Source of the DNA: Planctomycetia bacterium
GTDB taxonomy: Bacteria; Planctomycetota; Planctomycetia; Pirellulales; UBA1268
DNA length: 32,529 bases
Direction: 5' to 3'
Assembly: GCA_009922585.1 (NCBI GenBank)
Contig: RFVE01000008.1
Location: 1-32,529, forward strand
How positions within the stretch are numbered: the first letter of the stretch is position 1; the number at the start of each line of letters is the position of its first letter. This document shows, piece by piece, positions 1 to 8,365 of the stretch. A program made the translations under genes and the position numbers. The notes below the pieces were generated by a model that was given only the letters and a program-made list of their open reading frames with translations, was not told where the DNA came from and did not search any database.

Positions 1-743
1 ATGGCCGTAGGGCGGTCGGCAAATGCCTGGAACTGCTTTGCTACGGCAAGCAAAAACCACTGAAACACCAGCGCGATGCTGCCCGCCCAGAGGCCGACCA
101 GGGCGAAAATTGGTAGCTCGTGCCATGCCCGAAATCCGTCGAGGATCATGGGCAACTCGAGAACCGGCCCGTGAAATAGCCGGCAGACCCAGTCGGCAAT
201 GGCGCAGGCAAGAATCGTCTCGAAGCAGTTGTGGGCATGAAACGGCTGCCTGAGAAGTTCGAAAGAGAACACGACCCCGGCAAGTGGGGCGTTGAAGGCG
301 GCGGCCAGTCCGGCGGCGGCACCAAGTTCAACTGCCCGGCGGCGGTAGTAGACGAGTTTTGGTCCGTACTGCCGGAGAATCAGGGCCGACATAGCTCCAA
401 TCTGCACGCTCGGCCCTTCACGGCCCAGCGGCATGCCTGAGGAAAGGCCGCAGAAGCCAGCCAGGAACTTGACCCAGAGAATCCGGAAGGCCCTGCGGCC
501 GCTAACGGCTCGGTGCGCTTCAAGCACCGCCGCGATTCCGCTGCCTTCGGCTTCAGGGGCATAGCGATGCACCAGAAACACTGCAGCAGCCGCCAGCAGG
601 CCACAGATGATGACCACGCCGGCCTGGGCGAGTAGCCCCTGGTCAGTGGCCAGCACCGCCAGCTCTGCCCTGGTCTCCTCAGCCAGATTCATCACTGCAT
701 GGAAGGCGACTGCGATCAGACCGGCAGTCGCTCCGATCACCAT
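1..743 (-). CDS. ClC-family chloride channel/transporter, C-terminus cut by window edge
   Basis: Integral membrane protein moving chloride (possibly another anion) across the cytoplasmic membrane. Reading the minus strand from an ATG at 743 gives 247 residues open to the left edge. ClC hallmarks appear in order: GSGI (about 67-70), GREGPSVQIGA with the gating glutamate at E109, and AAAFNAPLAGVLFSFE (147-162). The second of the two glutamates that ClC-ec1 carries after this last motif (E203, the internal proton glutamate) is leucine here (L163), which is more like channels than H+/Cl- exchangers. The frame stays open upstream to a stop near 900, with a TTG at 794 as an alternative start. No convincing Shine-Dalgarno sequence marks either start. 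The gene is divergent from the CAX antiporter. Family assignment is firm; start and transport mode are not. Confidence 0.9.
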   Translation of the reverse strand, partial: MVIGATAGLIAVAFHAVMNLAEETRAELAVLATDQGLLAQAGVVIICGLLAAAAVFLVHRYAPEAEGSGIAAVLEAHRAVSGRRAFRILWVKFLAGFCGLSSGMPLGREGPSVQIGAMSALILRQYGPKLVYYRRRAVELGAAAGLAAAFNAPLAGVVFSFELLRQPFHAHNCFETILACAIADWVCRLFHGPVLELPMILDGFRAWHELPIFALVGLWAGSIALVFQWFLLAVAKQFQAFADRPTA

Positions 744-970
744 CGTGCCAAAGGCCCGCCAATGCGGTCGAGTAACAGCTCCCGGGGGCGACAATAAAAA
801 ACACTGAGCGGTTTTGGGCTTGCCGGTTGCCGCATCCTGCGTCGGCAGGCCGTTTCCGCCGTCTGCCAGCCCACCGTAGCCAGATGATGGCAGGGACTAT
901 TCAGCCTGCCCCGCCACCTCTCAAATCTAAATGCCCGCAGGTTCGTTCATGTTTTGTATGCTGCAGCACC

Positions 971-2035
971 ATGATGATGCGTTGGCTGCTGTTGGTGGTT
1001 CCTGTCGCCCTCACGCTGCGATTTTTTGAGGCAAAGCCCCTGCTGGTGTTCGCCACGTCGTTGCTGGCGATTGTGCCTCTGGTCGAATTGATGGGTAGTG
1101 CGACCGAGCGGCTGGCTCATCGGCTGGGGTCCGTAATTGGAGGGCTGATCAACACGACCCTCAGCAATGCCCCGGAGCTCATCATCGGCGTTGTCGCCCT
1201 GCACAATGGCCTTGGCCGGGTGGTCAAGGCGTCACTAACGGGTTCTATTCTGGTCAACCTGCTCGTCGGCCTGGGCTGCGCGCTCGTCGTGGGGGGGCTC
1301 CGCTACGGCACCCGGTTGTTTGATCGCAGCCGCCTGCGAACGACGGGGCTAGAGGGCACCCGGGACTTATCGCTGGAACTTTCGGTGATCCTGTTGGTCC
1401 TCTACGCCGGCAACGTGTTGGTCAACATCTTTGGTCATCAGGATGAGAGCCTGACCCCGGAAGCCGATGTCGGGGAAGGGCAGCCGACTGCGTTCGTTCG
1501 CAGCCTCGCCATGCTGGCAGTCGGGGGCATCCTGTTGGCGTTCGTGAGTGACGCCTTGTCCGAGTCACTTGGTCCAACCGCCAAGTCACTCGGTCTTTCC
1601 GACACCTTTAGCGGGATTGTGTTGCTCGGTGGGGTGGGCGGTATCGGCGAAGTACTCACTGCCGTCCGGTTTGCCCGGCAGGGAAAACAAGAGCTGGTGA
1701 TGGCGGCGACTGTTGGCTCAACTATTCAGATGGTGCTGCTGGTGGCACCGCTTCTGGTCTTCACCGGCGTGGTGATTGGGGAACCGATGAACCTGGCCTT
1801 TTCAGTCTTCGAGGTAGTGGCCATCGTGCTGGCGATTGTGATCGCCCGCGAGGTGATGAATGCTGGGCAGGCCAACTGGATGGAGGGCTTGGTCCTCTTG
1901 GCGACCTACCTGATTCTGGCAATCGGGTTCTATCATCTGCCCGATGGCGTGGTTGCCCGCGACCGAATGGCAGCCGAAGGGGAGATCGTCGTCCCGCTGC
2001 TCGACCCAGCCCCGGCTACCACGCCCGAACAATGA
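971..2035 (+). CDS. CAX-type Ca2+/H+ (cation/proton) antiporter
   Basis: Membrane antiporter of the CaCA superfamily, expected to export Ca2+ in exchange for protons. The protein has about ten hydrophobic segments. The c-1 repeat reads GGLINTTLSNAPELIIG followed by VVKASLTGSILVN, close to the bacterial CAX consensus GNAPELI / GSILGN. The c-2 repeat reads GGVGGIGEVLTAV followed by AATVGSTIQMVLLVAP. Its conserved glutamate is present, but the usual GNAAEH is changed to GGIGEV. I chose the ATG at 971 (354 residues, the usual size). The frame opens further upstream (TTG at 827), but that extension is Pro/Cys/Arg-rich and unlike the family. No clear ribosome-binding site is visible. It is convergent with the trehalose operon. 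Confidence 0.88.
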   Translation: MMMRWLLLVVPVALTLRFFEAKPLLVFATSLLAIVPLVELMGSATERLAHRLGSVIGGLINTTLSNAPELIIGVVALHNGLGRVVKASLTGSILVNLLVGLGCALVVGGLRYGTRLFDRSRLRTTGLEGTRDLSLELSVILLVLYAGNVLVNIFGHQDESLTPEADVGEGQPTAFVRSLAMLAVGGILLAFVSDALSESLGPTAKSLGLSDTFSGIVLLGGVGGIGEVLTAVRFARQGKQELVMAATVGSTIQMVLLVAPLLVFTGVVIGEPMNLAFSVFEVVAIVLAIVIAREVMNAGQANWMEGLVLLATYLILAIGFYHLPDGVVARDRMAAEGEIVVPLLDPAPATTPEQ

Positions 2036-2097
2036 AGGCCAGCCGGACGCCGGCGCTTTCCGTGAAACAGCCACCGGGAGCGGAAGCGACCGGAGCG

Positions 2098-4668
2098 TCA
2101 GGCCGACGAAAGTGTCAGGGCATTTTCGATGAGGCCAATATGGGAGTAGGCCTGCGGATGGTTGCCGAGCGTTCGCTGAAGAAGCGGGTCATACTGCTCG
2201 GGCAGCAGGCCCTCGGGACCGGCTAGTTCCAGCATCGATTCAAACAACGCCTCAGCATCATCCCGTCGGCCCGCCTTGTAGAGGGCATCGACAAGCCAGC
2301 TGGCGCAGATAAAAAAGCCTCCTTCCCGTCCCGGCAAGCCATCGTCGGCAAGGTAGCGGAAAACGGTCGGCCCCATTCGCAGTCGCTTTTCAATCGCATC
2401 GACCGTGGCGAGAAATTTCGGGTCGGTGCAGTCGACCAGACCACTCAGCCCAATCATGAGCGAGGCCGCATCAAGATCATCACCGCCGTAGGCGGCGGTG
2501 TAGGCCTCAGCCGAGGGATGCCAGGCCTTTTCAAGGATGTCGTCAGCAATTGTCTGCCGCAGCTGTTCCCAGGCTGGCCGCTGTCGGTCAAGAAACCGTT
2601 CAGAGATCCGAATCCCTCGATCAACCGCCAGCCAGCACATCACCTTTGAATGAACATGATGCCGCCGCGGTTTGCGGATTTCCCAGATGCCGTGGTCGGG
2701 CTCGTGCCAACGGGCTTCCACCGCACCGACCATCGCCTCCACCAGCCGCCAGTGCTCACTCGACACCGGGGCCTCGGCCAGCAGCAGTTGCCAGACCAGC
2801 TCGGCGATTGGGCCGAAGACGTCAAGCTGCACCTGGCCGCGGGCAGCATTGCCGACCCGTACCGGGCGAGAACCGGCGTATCCAGCCAGTTCGGCAATCT
2901 CGGCCTCAGCGCCGACCTCATGGCCGGTGACGGTATACAGCGGCATCAGCCTCTCGGGGGCCGCTGCCCGGTCGATCACGAGGAGCATCCAGTCGAGAAA
3001 GGCCATTGCTTCTGTGAAAGAGCCCAGTTTGACGAGCGACGATGCCGACATGGCGGCATCCCGGAGCCAGCAGTAACGATAGTCCCAGTTGCGGATGCCA
3101 CCGAGATGCTCTGGCAGGCTGGTGGTGGCGGCAGCGGCGATGCCACCGGTTGGTGCAAAGCAGAGCCCTTTCAGCACCAGCGCACTCCGACGGACCATCG
3201 GCCCCTCCCGCTTGGGCAGATGCAGTCGCTCAGCCCATGACTCCCAGTAGGACTTCGTCAGGCGGTATCGCTCCTGCGGGGAAATTGCCTGCTGTTCCCG
3301 TAGTGAACCTGTGCCATAGCGAAGCTCCAGTCGGAGCGGCTCGCCTCGCAGGGTTACCGTACCGATTGCCGTCTGGTGGGGGCCTTCTTCCTGCAGTTCC
3401 CACTTGACTCCGGGTGCCCGGAGGACGATCGGATCGATTGTGTCATCAATCTCCAGGCCGTCTTCACGAATCAGCAGCCGGGTTGGTAGCCGTCCAAAGT
3501 CGAGCCGGGGGGCGAAGGTGATTCGCACTTCGCCCCGGCCCTCGACCTGTCGAATCAGATCGGTGCGGCCCGCCCGCTGGGTTGGCTTGCCTGCGGAACA
3601 GTCGAGAAAGTCGGTTACCGACAGTTTCGACCAGCTGGTCTTCAGCACGAGCGAATTTCCGTCGTACAGTTGCTGGGGCCGGTCCTCCGATTCTTGAGCT
3701 GGCTCGATGGTGAAGTGCCCTGCTGCCGGGCCGCCGAGCAGTTCGGCGAACAGGGCCGGCCCGTCGACCCGTGGGGCACACATCCAGCAGACCCGTCCGC
3801 CCGGGGCGATGAGGGCCAGCACCCGGCCGTCAGAGAGCATCGCATGCCGTTCGATCGGTACGGCATCGGCTCCTGCCAGGTAGGCCTCGCGGGCGCTGGC
3901 AAGACGCGCCAATCGGCGGGCCACCTCGGTGGGGTCGCTTATTCGGTAGGTCGCCGTGCTTGACCCGGCGCCGACTTTCACTGAGACGTCAGGACCGTGC
4001 AGCCTGACAAAGGCATCTTCGTCGGTGACATCATCCCCGAAGTAGACGACCGCCGTCGCACCGACACGGTGCCGGAGGGCGTCGATGCAGTCTCCTTTCG
4101 AGGTATGCATGACGGCCAATTCCAGCACCTTCTTGCCCGATTTGACCTGAACCTCATTCCAGCTGGCTGCTCCCCCAAGGAGTTCCTTTACAGCCTCATC
4201 TGCCACGGCGTCATCAACATTGCGGTAATGGAAAGCTACGGAGGCAGGCTTTGGCTCGATGTGGAACCGTCCGTCACGGGCAGCAATTCGATGCATCTCA
4301 TCGAGCACCTGCTGCCGCAGGGCGATCTGCTGTTTTGTCAGGGTCCGCACAAAGTCTTGGTCGAACTCGCTGCCGTGTGAGCCGACCAGCATGATTTGAC
4401 CATCGAGCGCACTCAGGTTTGCCAAATCGGAAAGCGACCGCCCGGAGATGACGGCACAGTGGGTTCCAGAGAGGCTGGCAAGAGCCCGGAGAGCAATGAT
4501 GGACTCGCGGACAGGCCGGGCGTCTTCGGGATTGGCCACGATCGGTGAGAGTGTGCCGTCATAGTCGGTGGCCACCAGCAGAATCGGAACGCGGGCGATG
4601 GCCTCGAGGGCAAGGTCGAGATCGTCCACTGGCATGAGGATCGGTGCAGGGGATTCATTCCCGGTCAA
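2098..4668 (-). CDS. otsB: Fusion protein: trehalose-6-phosphate phosphatase (OtsB) plus GH15 glycosidase
   Basis: An 856-residue two-domain enzyme. Residues 20-265 are a HAD-type trehalose-6-phosphate phosphatase: DYDGT at 35-39, SGR at 75-77 and GDDVTDED at 211-218. Residues from about 270 to the end are a complete GH15 (glucoamylase/trehalase) module: the N-terminal beta domain (PIERHAMLSDGRVLALIAPG), NWDYRYCWLRD at 527-537, WEIR with the likely general acid E663, and LLPEQYDP with the likely general base E824. The phosphatase removes phosphate from trehalose 6-phosphate. The GH15 part may hydrolyse trehalose (some mycobacterial GH15 enzymes do) or alpha-glucans; sequence alone does not say which. 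The TTG start at 4668 overlaps the otsA stop (TTGA) and has GGAG seven bases upstream, so translation is probably coupled. An ATG at 4635 is an alternative start. Confidence 0.93.
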   Translation of the reverse strand: MTGNESPAPILMPVDDLDLALEAIARVPILLVATDYDGTLSPIVANPEDARPVRESIIALRALASLSGTHCAVISGRSLSDLANLSALDGQIMLVGSHGSEFDQDFVRTLTKQQIALRQQVLDEMHRIAARDGRFHIEPKPASVAFHYRNVDDAVADEAVKELLGGAASWNEVQVKSGKKVLELAVMHTSKGDCIDALRHRVGATAVVYFGDDVTDEDAFVRLHGPDVSVKVGAGSSTATYRISDPTEVARRLARLASAREAYLAGADAVPIERHAMLSDGRVLALIAPGGRVCWMCAPRVDGPALFAELLGGPAAGHFTIEPAQESEDRPQQLYDGNSLVLKTSWSKLSVTDFLDCSAGKPTQRAGRTDLIRQVEGRGEVRITFAPRLDFGRLPTRLLIREDGLEIDDTIDPIVLRAPGVKWELQEEGPHQTAIGTVTLRGEPLRLELRYGTGSLREQQAISPQERYRLTKSYWESWAERLHLPKREGPMVRRSALVLKGLCFAPTGGIAAAATTSLPEHLGGIRNWDYRYCWLRDAAMSASSLVKLGSFTEAMAFLDWMLLVIDRAAAPERLMPLYTVTGHEVGAEAEIAELAGYAGSRPVRVGNAARGQVQLDVFGPIAELVWQLLLAEAPVSSEHWRLVEAMVGAVEARWHEPDHGIWEIRKPRRHHVHSKVMCWLAVDRGIRISERFLDRQRPAWEQLRQTIADDILEKAWHPSAEAYTAAYGGDDLDAASLMIGLSGLVDCTDPKFLATVDAIEKRLRMGPTVFRYLADDGLPGREGGFFICASWLVDALYKAGRRDDAEALFESMLELAGPEGLLPEQYDPLLQRTLGNHPQAYSHIGLIENALTLSSA

Positions 4669-6134
4669 GAGCGGTCTCCAGCAAGAGTGGTGGCGGGAGG
4701 AAAAGAGGTGACAGGTTGAGGTTGGTCAGCGGTGAGCGCCTGGGTGAAATCAGCCGCCCAAGTGAATACCGTTCGCTTGCGAACCCGTTGCCGCAGGCTT
4801 CGCATTCGGCGAACCTGTTCGGCCCGAGGCATGGCGATAGCGCGTTCAATAATCGCCGCCATGCCGTCAATGTCATGCGGGTTGACCATCACCGCACGGT
4901 CAAGTTCGACGGCCGAACCGGTGAACTCGGACAGCACAAGCACGCCGGTGTCATCACGGCGACTGGCGACATACTCTTTCGCCACGAGGTTCATGCCGTC
5001 GCGAAAGGGCGTCACCAGCATTACGTCGGCAGCCAGATAATAAGCCACCAACTCCTCAATCGGCAGGCTGCGGCGAAGGTAGTGCACCGGAACTGCACCG
5101 ACCTTGCCGAATTCACCATTGATATGGCCGACCAGCTTCTCGATTCGGTCACGAACCTCGATGTACTCATCGACGCTTTCTCGTGAAGGGACGCTTACCT
5201 GGACAAGCACGAGGTCATCGACGGTATGACGTCCATTCTTGAAGATCTCGTAGACGGCCCGCAGCCGCTGATCGATGCCCTTGGTGTAGTCAAGCCGGTC
5301 GACCCCCAGCATGATCGTCCGGTGCTCGCCGAGATCAGCCCGAATTTCCTGAGACCGTGCGATGACGGCTGGATCGCTGGCGAGTGACACAATTCGTTGA
5401 TAGTCAATCGAAATTGGATAGTCACGGGCCAGCACCCGCCTGCCGTTGACGTTGATTGCATGTCCACTACCACGATGAATCGTGTAGCGGTTGACCAGCC
5501 GCACGAAGTTCTGCGCGCCGTGCCGAGTCTGGAAACCGATCACATCGGCTCCCAGCATGCCCTCAAGGATGCGCTGCCGCCACGGCAGTTGGGCAAAGAG
5601 TTCGACCGGCGGAAAAGGGATGTGCAGAAAAAAGCCGATGCGAACATCGGGCCGCATCTCCCGGAGCATGCCGGGCACCAGTTGCAGATGATAGTCCTGC
5701 ACCAGCACATGACCATGAGGAGCTGCCTCACGGGCAGCCACCTCGGCGAAGCGGTGGTTGACGGCGACATACGGAGCCCACCAGGCGCGGTTGTACTGCG
5801 GGGTCTGGCAGGCATCGTGATAAAGGGGCCAGAGCGTGCTGTTGGAAAACCCCTCATAGTAATCCCTGACCTCTTCTTCCGAGAGGCTCACGGGCACGTT
5901 GAACAGGCCTTCGTGCTCAAAAGAATTGAGGCTTGGTTCCGCGCTACCAGCCCAGCCAATCCAGACCCCCTTGTGCTCTCGCAGAATTGGCATCAGGGCA
6001 GAGACCAGTCCCCCGGGGCTCGTCTCCCAGCCGCCGCCAGCCGCCGCGCGATGGACTGGGAGACGGTTGGCGATGACCACAAGGTCGCCGCGTTCGTGGC
6101 TGACAAGCATTGGGGCTCCTGCGGGCAGGCTCAA
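4665..6134 (-). CDS. otsA: Alpha,alpha-trehalose-6-phosphate synthase (GT20)
   Basis: Cytoplasmic GT20 glycosyltransferase that joins a nucleotide-activated glucose (normally UDP-glucose) to glucose 6-phosphate, giving trehalose 6-phosphate for the next gene. Family motifs are all present: VIANRLPV, GGWETSPGGLVSAL (glucose-6-phosphate/UDP loop), WIGW, QDYHLQLVP, FFLHIPFPP, GVDRLDYTKGID and PFRDGMNLVAKEYVA. Length (481-489 residues) is normal. There are two credible starts. A TTG at 6134 has AAGGAG five bases upstream, and an ATG at 6110 has AGGAG five bases upstream. The AAGGAG before the TTG can pair with the CTCCTT that overlaps it. It is the first gene of an operon with the OtsB-GH15 fusion, and the gene pair is divergent from the GroES-like gene. 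Confidence 0.96.
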   Translation of the reverse strand: MSLPAGAPMLVSHERGDLVVIANRLPVHRAAAGGGWETSPGGLVSALMPILREHKGVWIGWAGSAEPSLNSFEHEGLFNVPVSLSEEEVRDYYEGFSNSTLWPLYHDACQTPQYNRAWWAPYVAVNHRFAEVAAREAAPHGHVLVQDYHLQLVPGMLREMRPDVRIGFFLHIPFPPVELFAQLPWRQRILEGMLGADVIGFQTRHGAQNFVRLVNRYTIHRGSGHAINVNGRRVLARDYPISIDYQRIVSLASDPAVIARSQEIRADLGEHRTIMLGVDRLDYTKGIDQRLRAVYEIFKNGRHTVDDLVLVQVSVPSRESVDEYIEVRDRIEKLVGHINGEFGKVGAVPVHYLRRSLPIEELVAYYLAADVMLVTPFRDGMNLVAKEYVASRRDDTGVLVLSEFTGSAVELDRAVMVNPHDIDGMAAIIERAIAMPRAEQVRRMRSLRQRVRKRTVFTWAADFTQALTADQPQPVTSFPPATTLAGDRS

Positions 6135-6367
6135 GGAGACTCCTTTTCAAAACGACTTTGCGAGCCTTTTCGGGCTGCTCGCAGGTCCTGCGGGTGATCC
6201 ACCTTCAGCTGCAGGAAGTCCAGAGTATACACGAAGGAAACAGATGATCGCAGCGATGATCCGGAGCCGACAGCAGTCGCTAGTCGGCTGGACCGAGGTG
6301 ACGTACAACGATGACGGAGGCAGCGTGCCCGGTAACCGCCGTCTGCCACCGGCAATGAAGCAACAAT

Positions 6368-6375
6368 GAGGTGAT
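6368..6375 (+). promoter_or_regulatory. Strong ribosome-binding site fixing the GroES-like start
   Basis: GAGGTGAT matches the anti-Shine-Dalgarno end of 16S rRNA at eight positions and lies four bases before the GTG at 6380. It overlaps the other in-frame GTG at 6371, which argues against that upstream start. Confidence 0.6.
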
Positions 6376-6379
6376 TTGG

Positions 6380-6718
6380 GTGAATGAATTTGTTGAGCCG
6401 CTGGGCATGCGGGTGCTGATCCGCAAGGATGAAAGTCGTAACCAGACCCGGGGAGGCATTGTGCTCCCCGATCAGGCTGAGATTCCGACGATTACCGGTC
6501 GAGTAGTCGAGGTGAGCCTGCAGGTGGAGCGTGACGCCGACTTCCCGATCGAGAAGTACGACAAGGTTCTCTTTCACCCCCGGAACTCAATTCCGGTCGA
6601 CTTTGAGCAGAACAACCTGCTCTACGTGGTGCCGATTGAAGATGTCGTAGCAGTGTTCCGCCGGCACGACGCAGGTACGCCGCAGCGTCGTGGCAAGGCA
6701 GACCCAGACACCGAATAG
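6380..6718 (+). CDS. GroES-like co-chaperonin (Cpn10 family), stand-alone
   Basis: Small beta-barrel protein of the Cpn10 family, which caps GroEL rings during ATP-dependent folding. Diagnostic parts are PLGMRVLIRKDE at the N-terminus, a mobile-loop region ending in TRGGIVLPDQAE, then GRVVEVS, and KYDKVLFHP near the barrel closure. The C-terminus carries a polar tail (RRHDAGTPQRRGKADPDTE) beyond the usual length. I start at the GTG at 6380 (112 residues), because GAGGTGAT at 6368-6375 is a strong ribosome-binding sequence just upstream. A GTG at 6371 lies inside that sequence. There is no groEL in the window, so this is probably an additional GroES paralogue, as multi-copy chaperonin genes are known in planctomycetes. 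Its partner cannot be inferred from here. Confidence 0.85.
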   Translation: MNEFVEPLGMRVLIRKDESRNQTRGGIVLPDQAEIPTITGRVVEVSLQVERDADFPIEKYDKVLFHPRNSIPVDFEQNNLLYVVPIEDVVAVFRRHDAGTPQRRGKADPDTE

Positions 6719-6745
6719 ATTTCCAGCACGGTCAGCAAAAATCAG

Positions 6746-6835
6746 CGGAGAGGACGGGATTCGAACCCGTGGACCAGCTTTTGACCGGTCACGTCTTTAG
6801 CAAAGACGCGCATTCGACCACTCTGCCACCTCTCC
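6746..6835 (-). tRNA. tRNA-Ser, anticodon GCT
   Basis: A 90-base tRNA on the minus strand. The acceptor stem GGAGAGG/CCTCTCC is perfect with discriminator G at 6746. The anticodon arm is CGTCT-TTGCTAA-AGACG, giving anticodon GCT for AGC/AGT serine codons. A long variable arm, typical of class II tRNAs, follows. The T arm contains GGTTCGAATCC. CCA is not encoded. It lies between two plus-strand genes and is transcribed against them. Confidence 0.97.
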
Positions 6836-6981
6836 CTCGCGGCGAACAAAATTCTCTGGGAAGCCCTCGAGGGGTTCTCTGATTCCTTTTCTCGCAGCGG
6901 AATCCCTCTGGACGAAGGACTCAATGATTCATCATTCTGAGTCAGACCCGCTTCGTATGCAAGGAGGTTCCAAGCTAAGCC

Positions 6982-8298
6982 GTGGAAAAGCCCTGCCCGC
7001 TCCGTCTGCTGCTCCTTCGGTTCTGTCTGTCTGGCTGGAGTTGTCTGCCGTTTCTGATGCAGCCGGCGGCTTCCACTGCCGCTGAACGGCTTCACGCCCG
7101 CTCCACCATCAAGGCCAGCGAAGCTGCCGAGCACATCGCCGCCCTTGCCGATGATGCTTTTGAGGGCCGCGAAGGAGGCCGCCGTGGCGGTCGGGCGGCC
7201 GGGGGATATGTTGAGCAGGCGATAGCTCCATTGGGATTGCTACCCGTTGGTGATAACGGCGGTTATTTCCAGTCGTTTGCCAGCAGTCATGGCACGCTGC
7301 GGAATGTGCTGGCTCTGTTGCCGGGGAGTGACCCGGCCTGTGGTGACGAATTGGTCGTCATCGGAGGGCACTATGATCACGTCGGCTACGGCAATGCCCG
7401 CAACAGCTTCGGTCCATTCGGATTTGTCCACAATGGGGCTGACGACAATGCTTCAGGAGTTGCTGGCGTCATTGAAATCGCCGAAGCACTGGCCGGTCTA
7501 CCACAGCCACCACGACGATCGATTCTGATCGCCTTTTGGGACGGAGAGGAACAGGGGTTGCTCGGCTCGAAGCATTTTCTCGGGAATCGTCCAGCGGCTT
7601 TACGGGGCCAGCAGATTGTGTTCTCAATCAATCTCGACATGATTGGCCGGCTTAGGCAGCGGCTCGAAGTCTTCGGCACGCGTTCAGCAGTAGGGCTCGA
7701 GGAATTGGTGACCCGGGCGAATAATCTCCCCGGGCAGAATCCTCTGCCATTGGCATTTGACTGGAAGGTCGAAGCCGATTCAGACCACTACTCGTTTCTC
7801 CGGCGGGGCATCCCAACACTGATGTTTCATACCGGGTTGCACGATGACTACCATCGGCCCAGCGACGACGTCCACCTGGTCAATCTTGCTGGTCTCGAGC
7901 CGGTGGTCCGCCTCACCCTTGCAGCACTTCTTGAAGTTGCTGATAGCCCGGAGAAACGGCTTGAATTTCGAAGTCGCTGCCTGAATGAATCGAATGCCAG
8001 CCGTTCCAGGCTTGAAGCAGCAGCATTTCTGCCGCCTGGTAGCACGAGCCGCTGGGGAATCGGCACCCGGTTCGATGATGCGAATCCAACCATCCCGGTT
8101 GTGGTTGCGGTGAGGGTTGCCTCACCCGCGGCCCGAGGTGGCCTGCAAATCAAGGACCGAATCCTTGCCATTAACGACCAATCACTTCGTGATCAGCAAG
8201 ATATGGTCAGTCGTCTCAGCGATGTACCGCCGGGTGGCATTGTTGAAGTGACGGTAGCGAGAGAAGGGCGAGTGTTGTCACTCAGTTGGCAGGAGTAA
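6982..8298 (+). CDS. Secreted M28-family zinc peptidase with C-terminal PDZ domain
   Basis: Predicted exported metallopeptidase (438 residues). A hydrophobic N-terminus (residues 7-30) looks like a signal peptide. The M28 domain covers about 45-325, with the full set of likely zinc ligands and catalytic residues: H130 in GGHYDHVG, D154 in GADDNASG, E189/E190 in DGEEQGLLGS, D219 in NLDMIG and H291 in DDYHRPSDD. M28 enzymes are aminopeptidases or carboxypeptidases; the exact specificity is not readable here. Residues about 355-438 resemble a PDZ domain (VASPAARGGLQIKDRILAIN), probably for binding substrate or partner C-termini. GTG at 6982 is the first start after an in-frame TAA at 6976. AAGGAGG at 6961-6967 lies 14 bases upstream, a little far. 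No operon partner is obvious. Confidence 0.9.
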   Translation: MEKPCPLRLLLLRFCLSGWSCLPFLMQPAASTAAERLHARSTIKASEAAEHIAALADDAFEGREGGRRGGRAAGGYVEQAIAPLGLLPVGDNGGYFQSFASSHGTLRNVLALLPGSDPACGDELVVIGGHYDHVGYGNARNSFGPFGFVHNGADDNASGVAGVIEIAEALAGLPQPPRRSILIAFWDGEEQGLLGSKHFLGNRPAALRGQQIVFSINLDMIGRLRQRLEVFGTRSAVGLEELVTRANNLPGQNPLPLAFDWKVEADSDHYSFLRRGIPTLMFHTGLHDDYHRPSDDVHLVNLAGLEPVVRLTLAALLEVADSPEKRLEFRSRCLNESNASRSRLEAAAFLPPGSTSRWGIGTRFDDANPTIPVVVAVRVASPAARGGLQIKDRILAINDQSLRDQQDMVSRLSDVPPGGIVEVTVAREGRVLSLSWQE

Positions 8299-8365
8299 CC
8301 ATCCCCGCGGGCCATTATTTTCGAAAGTAGACAATTCGCTGAAAGGCTTGAGCGAACGACAGCGA

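Noticed and set aside
2550-3407. Several long plus-strand frames opposite the OtsB-GH15 gene
   Set aside because: They are mirror frames of a strongly conserved GC-rich gene and show no domains or start signals.
6131-6577. A minus-strand frame of 148 residues opposite the GroES-like gene
   Set aside because: It is antisense to a recognised gene, and its product has no recognisable motif.
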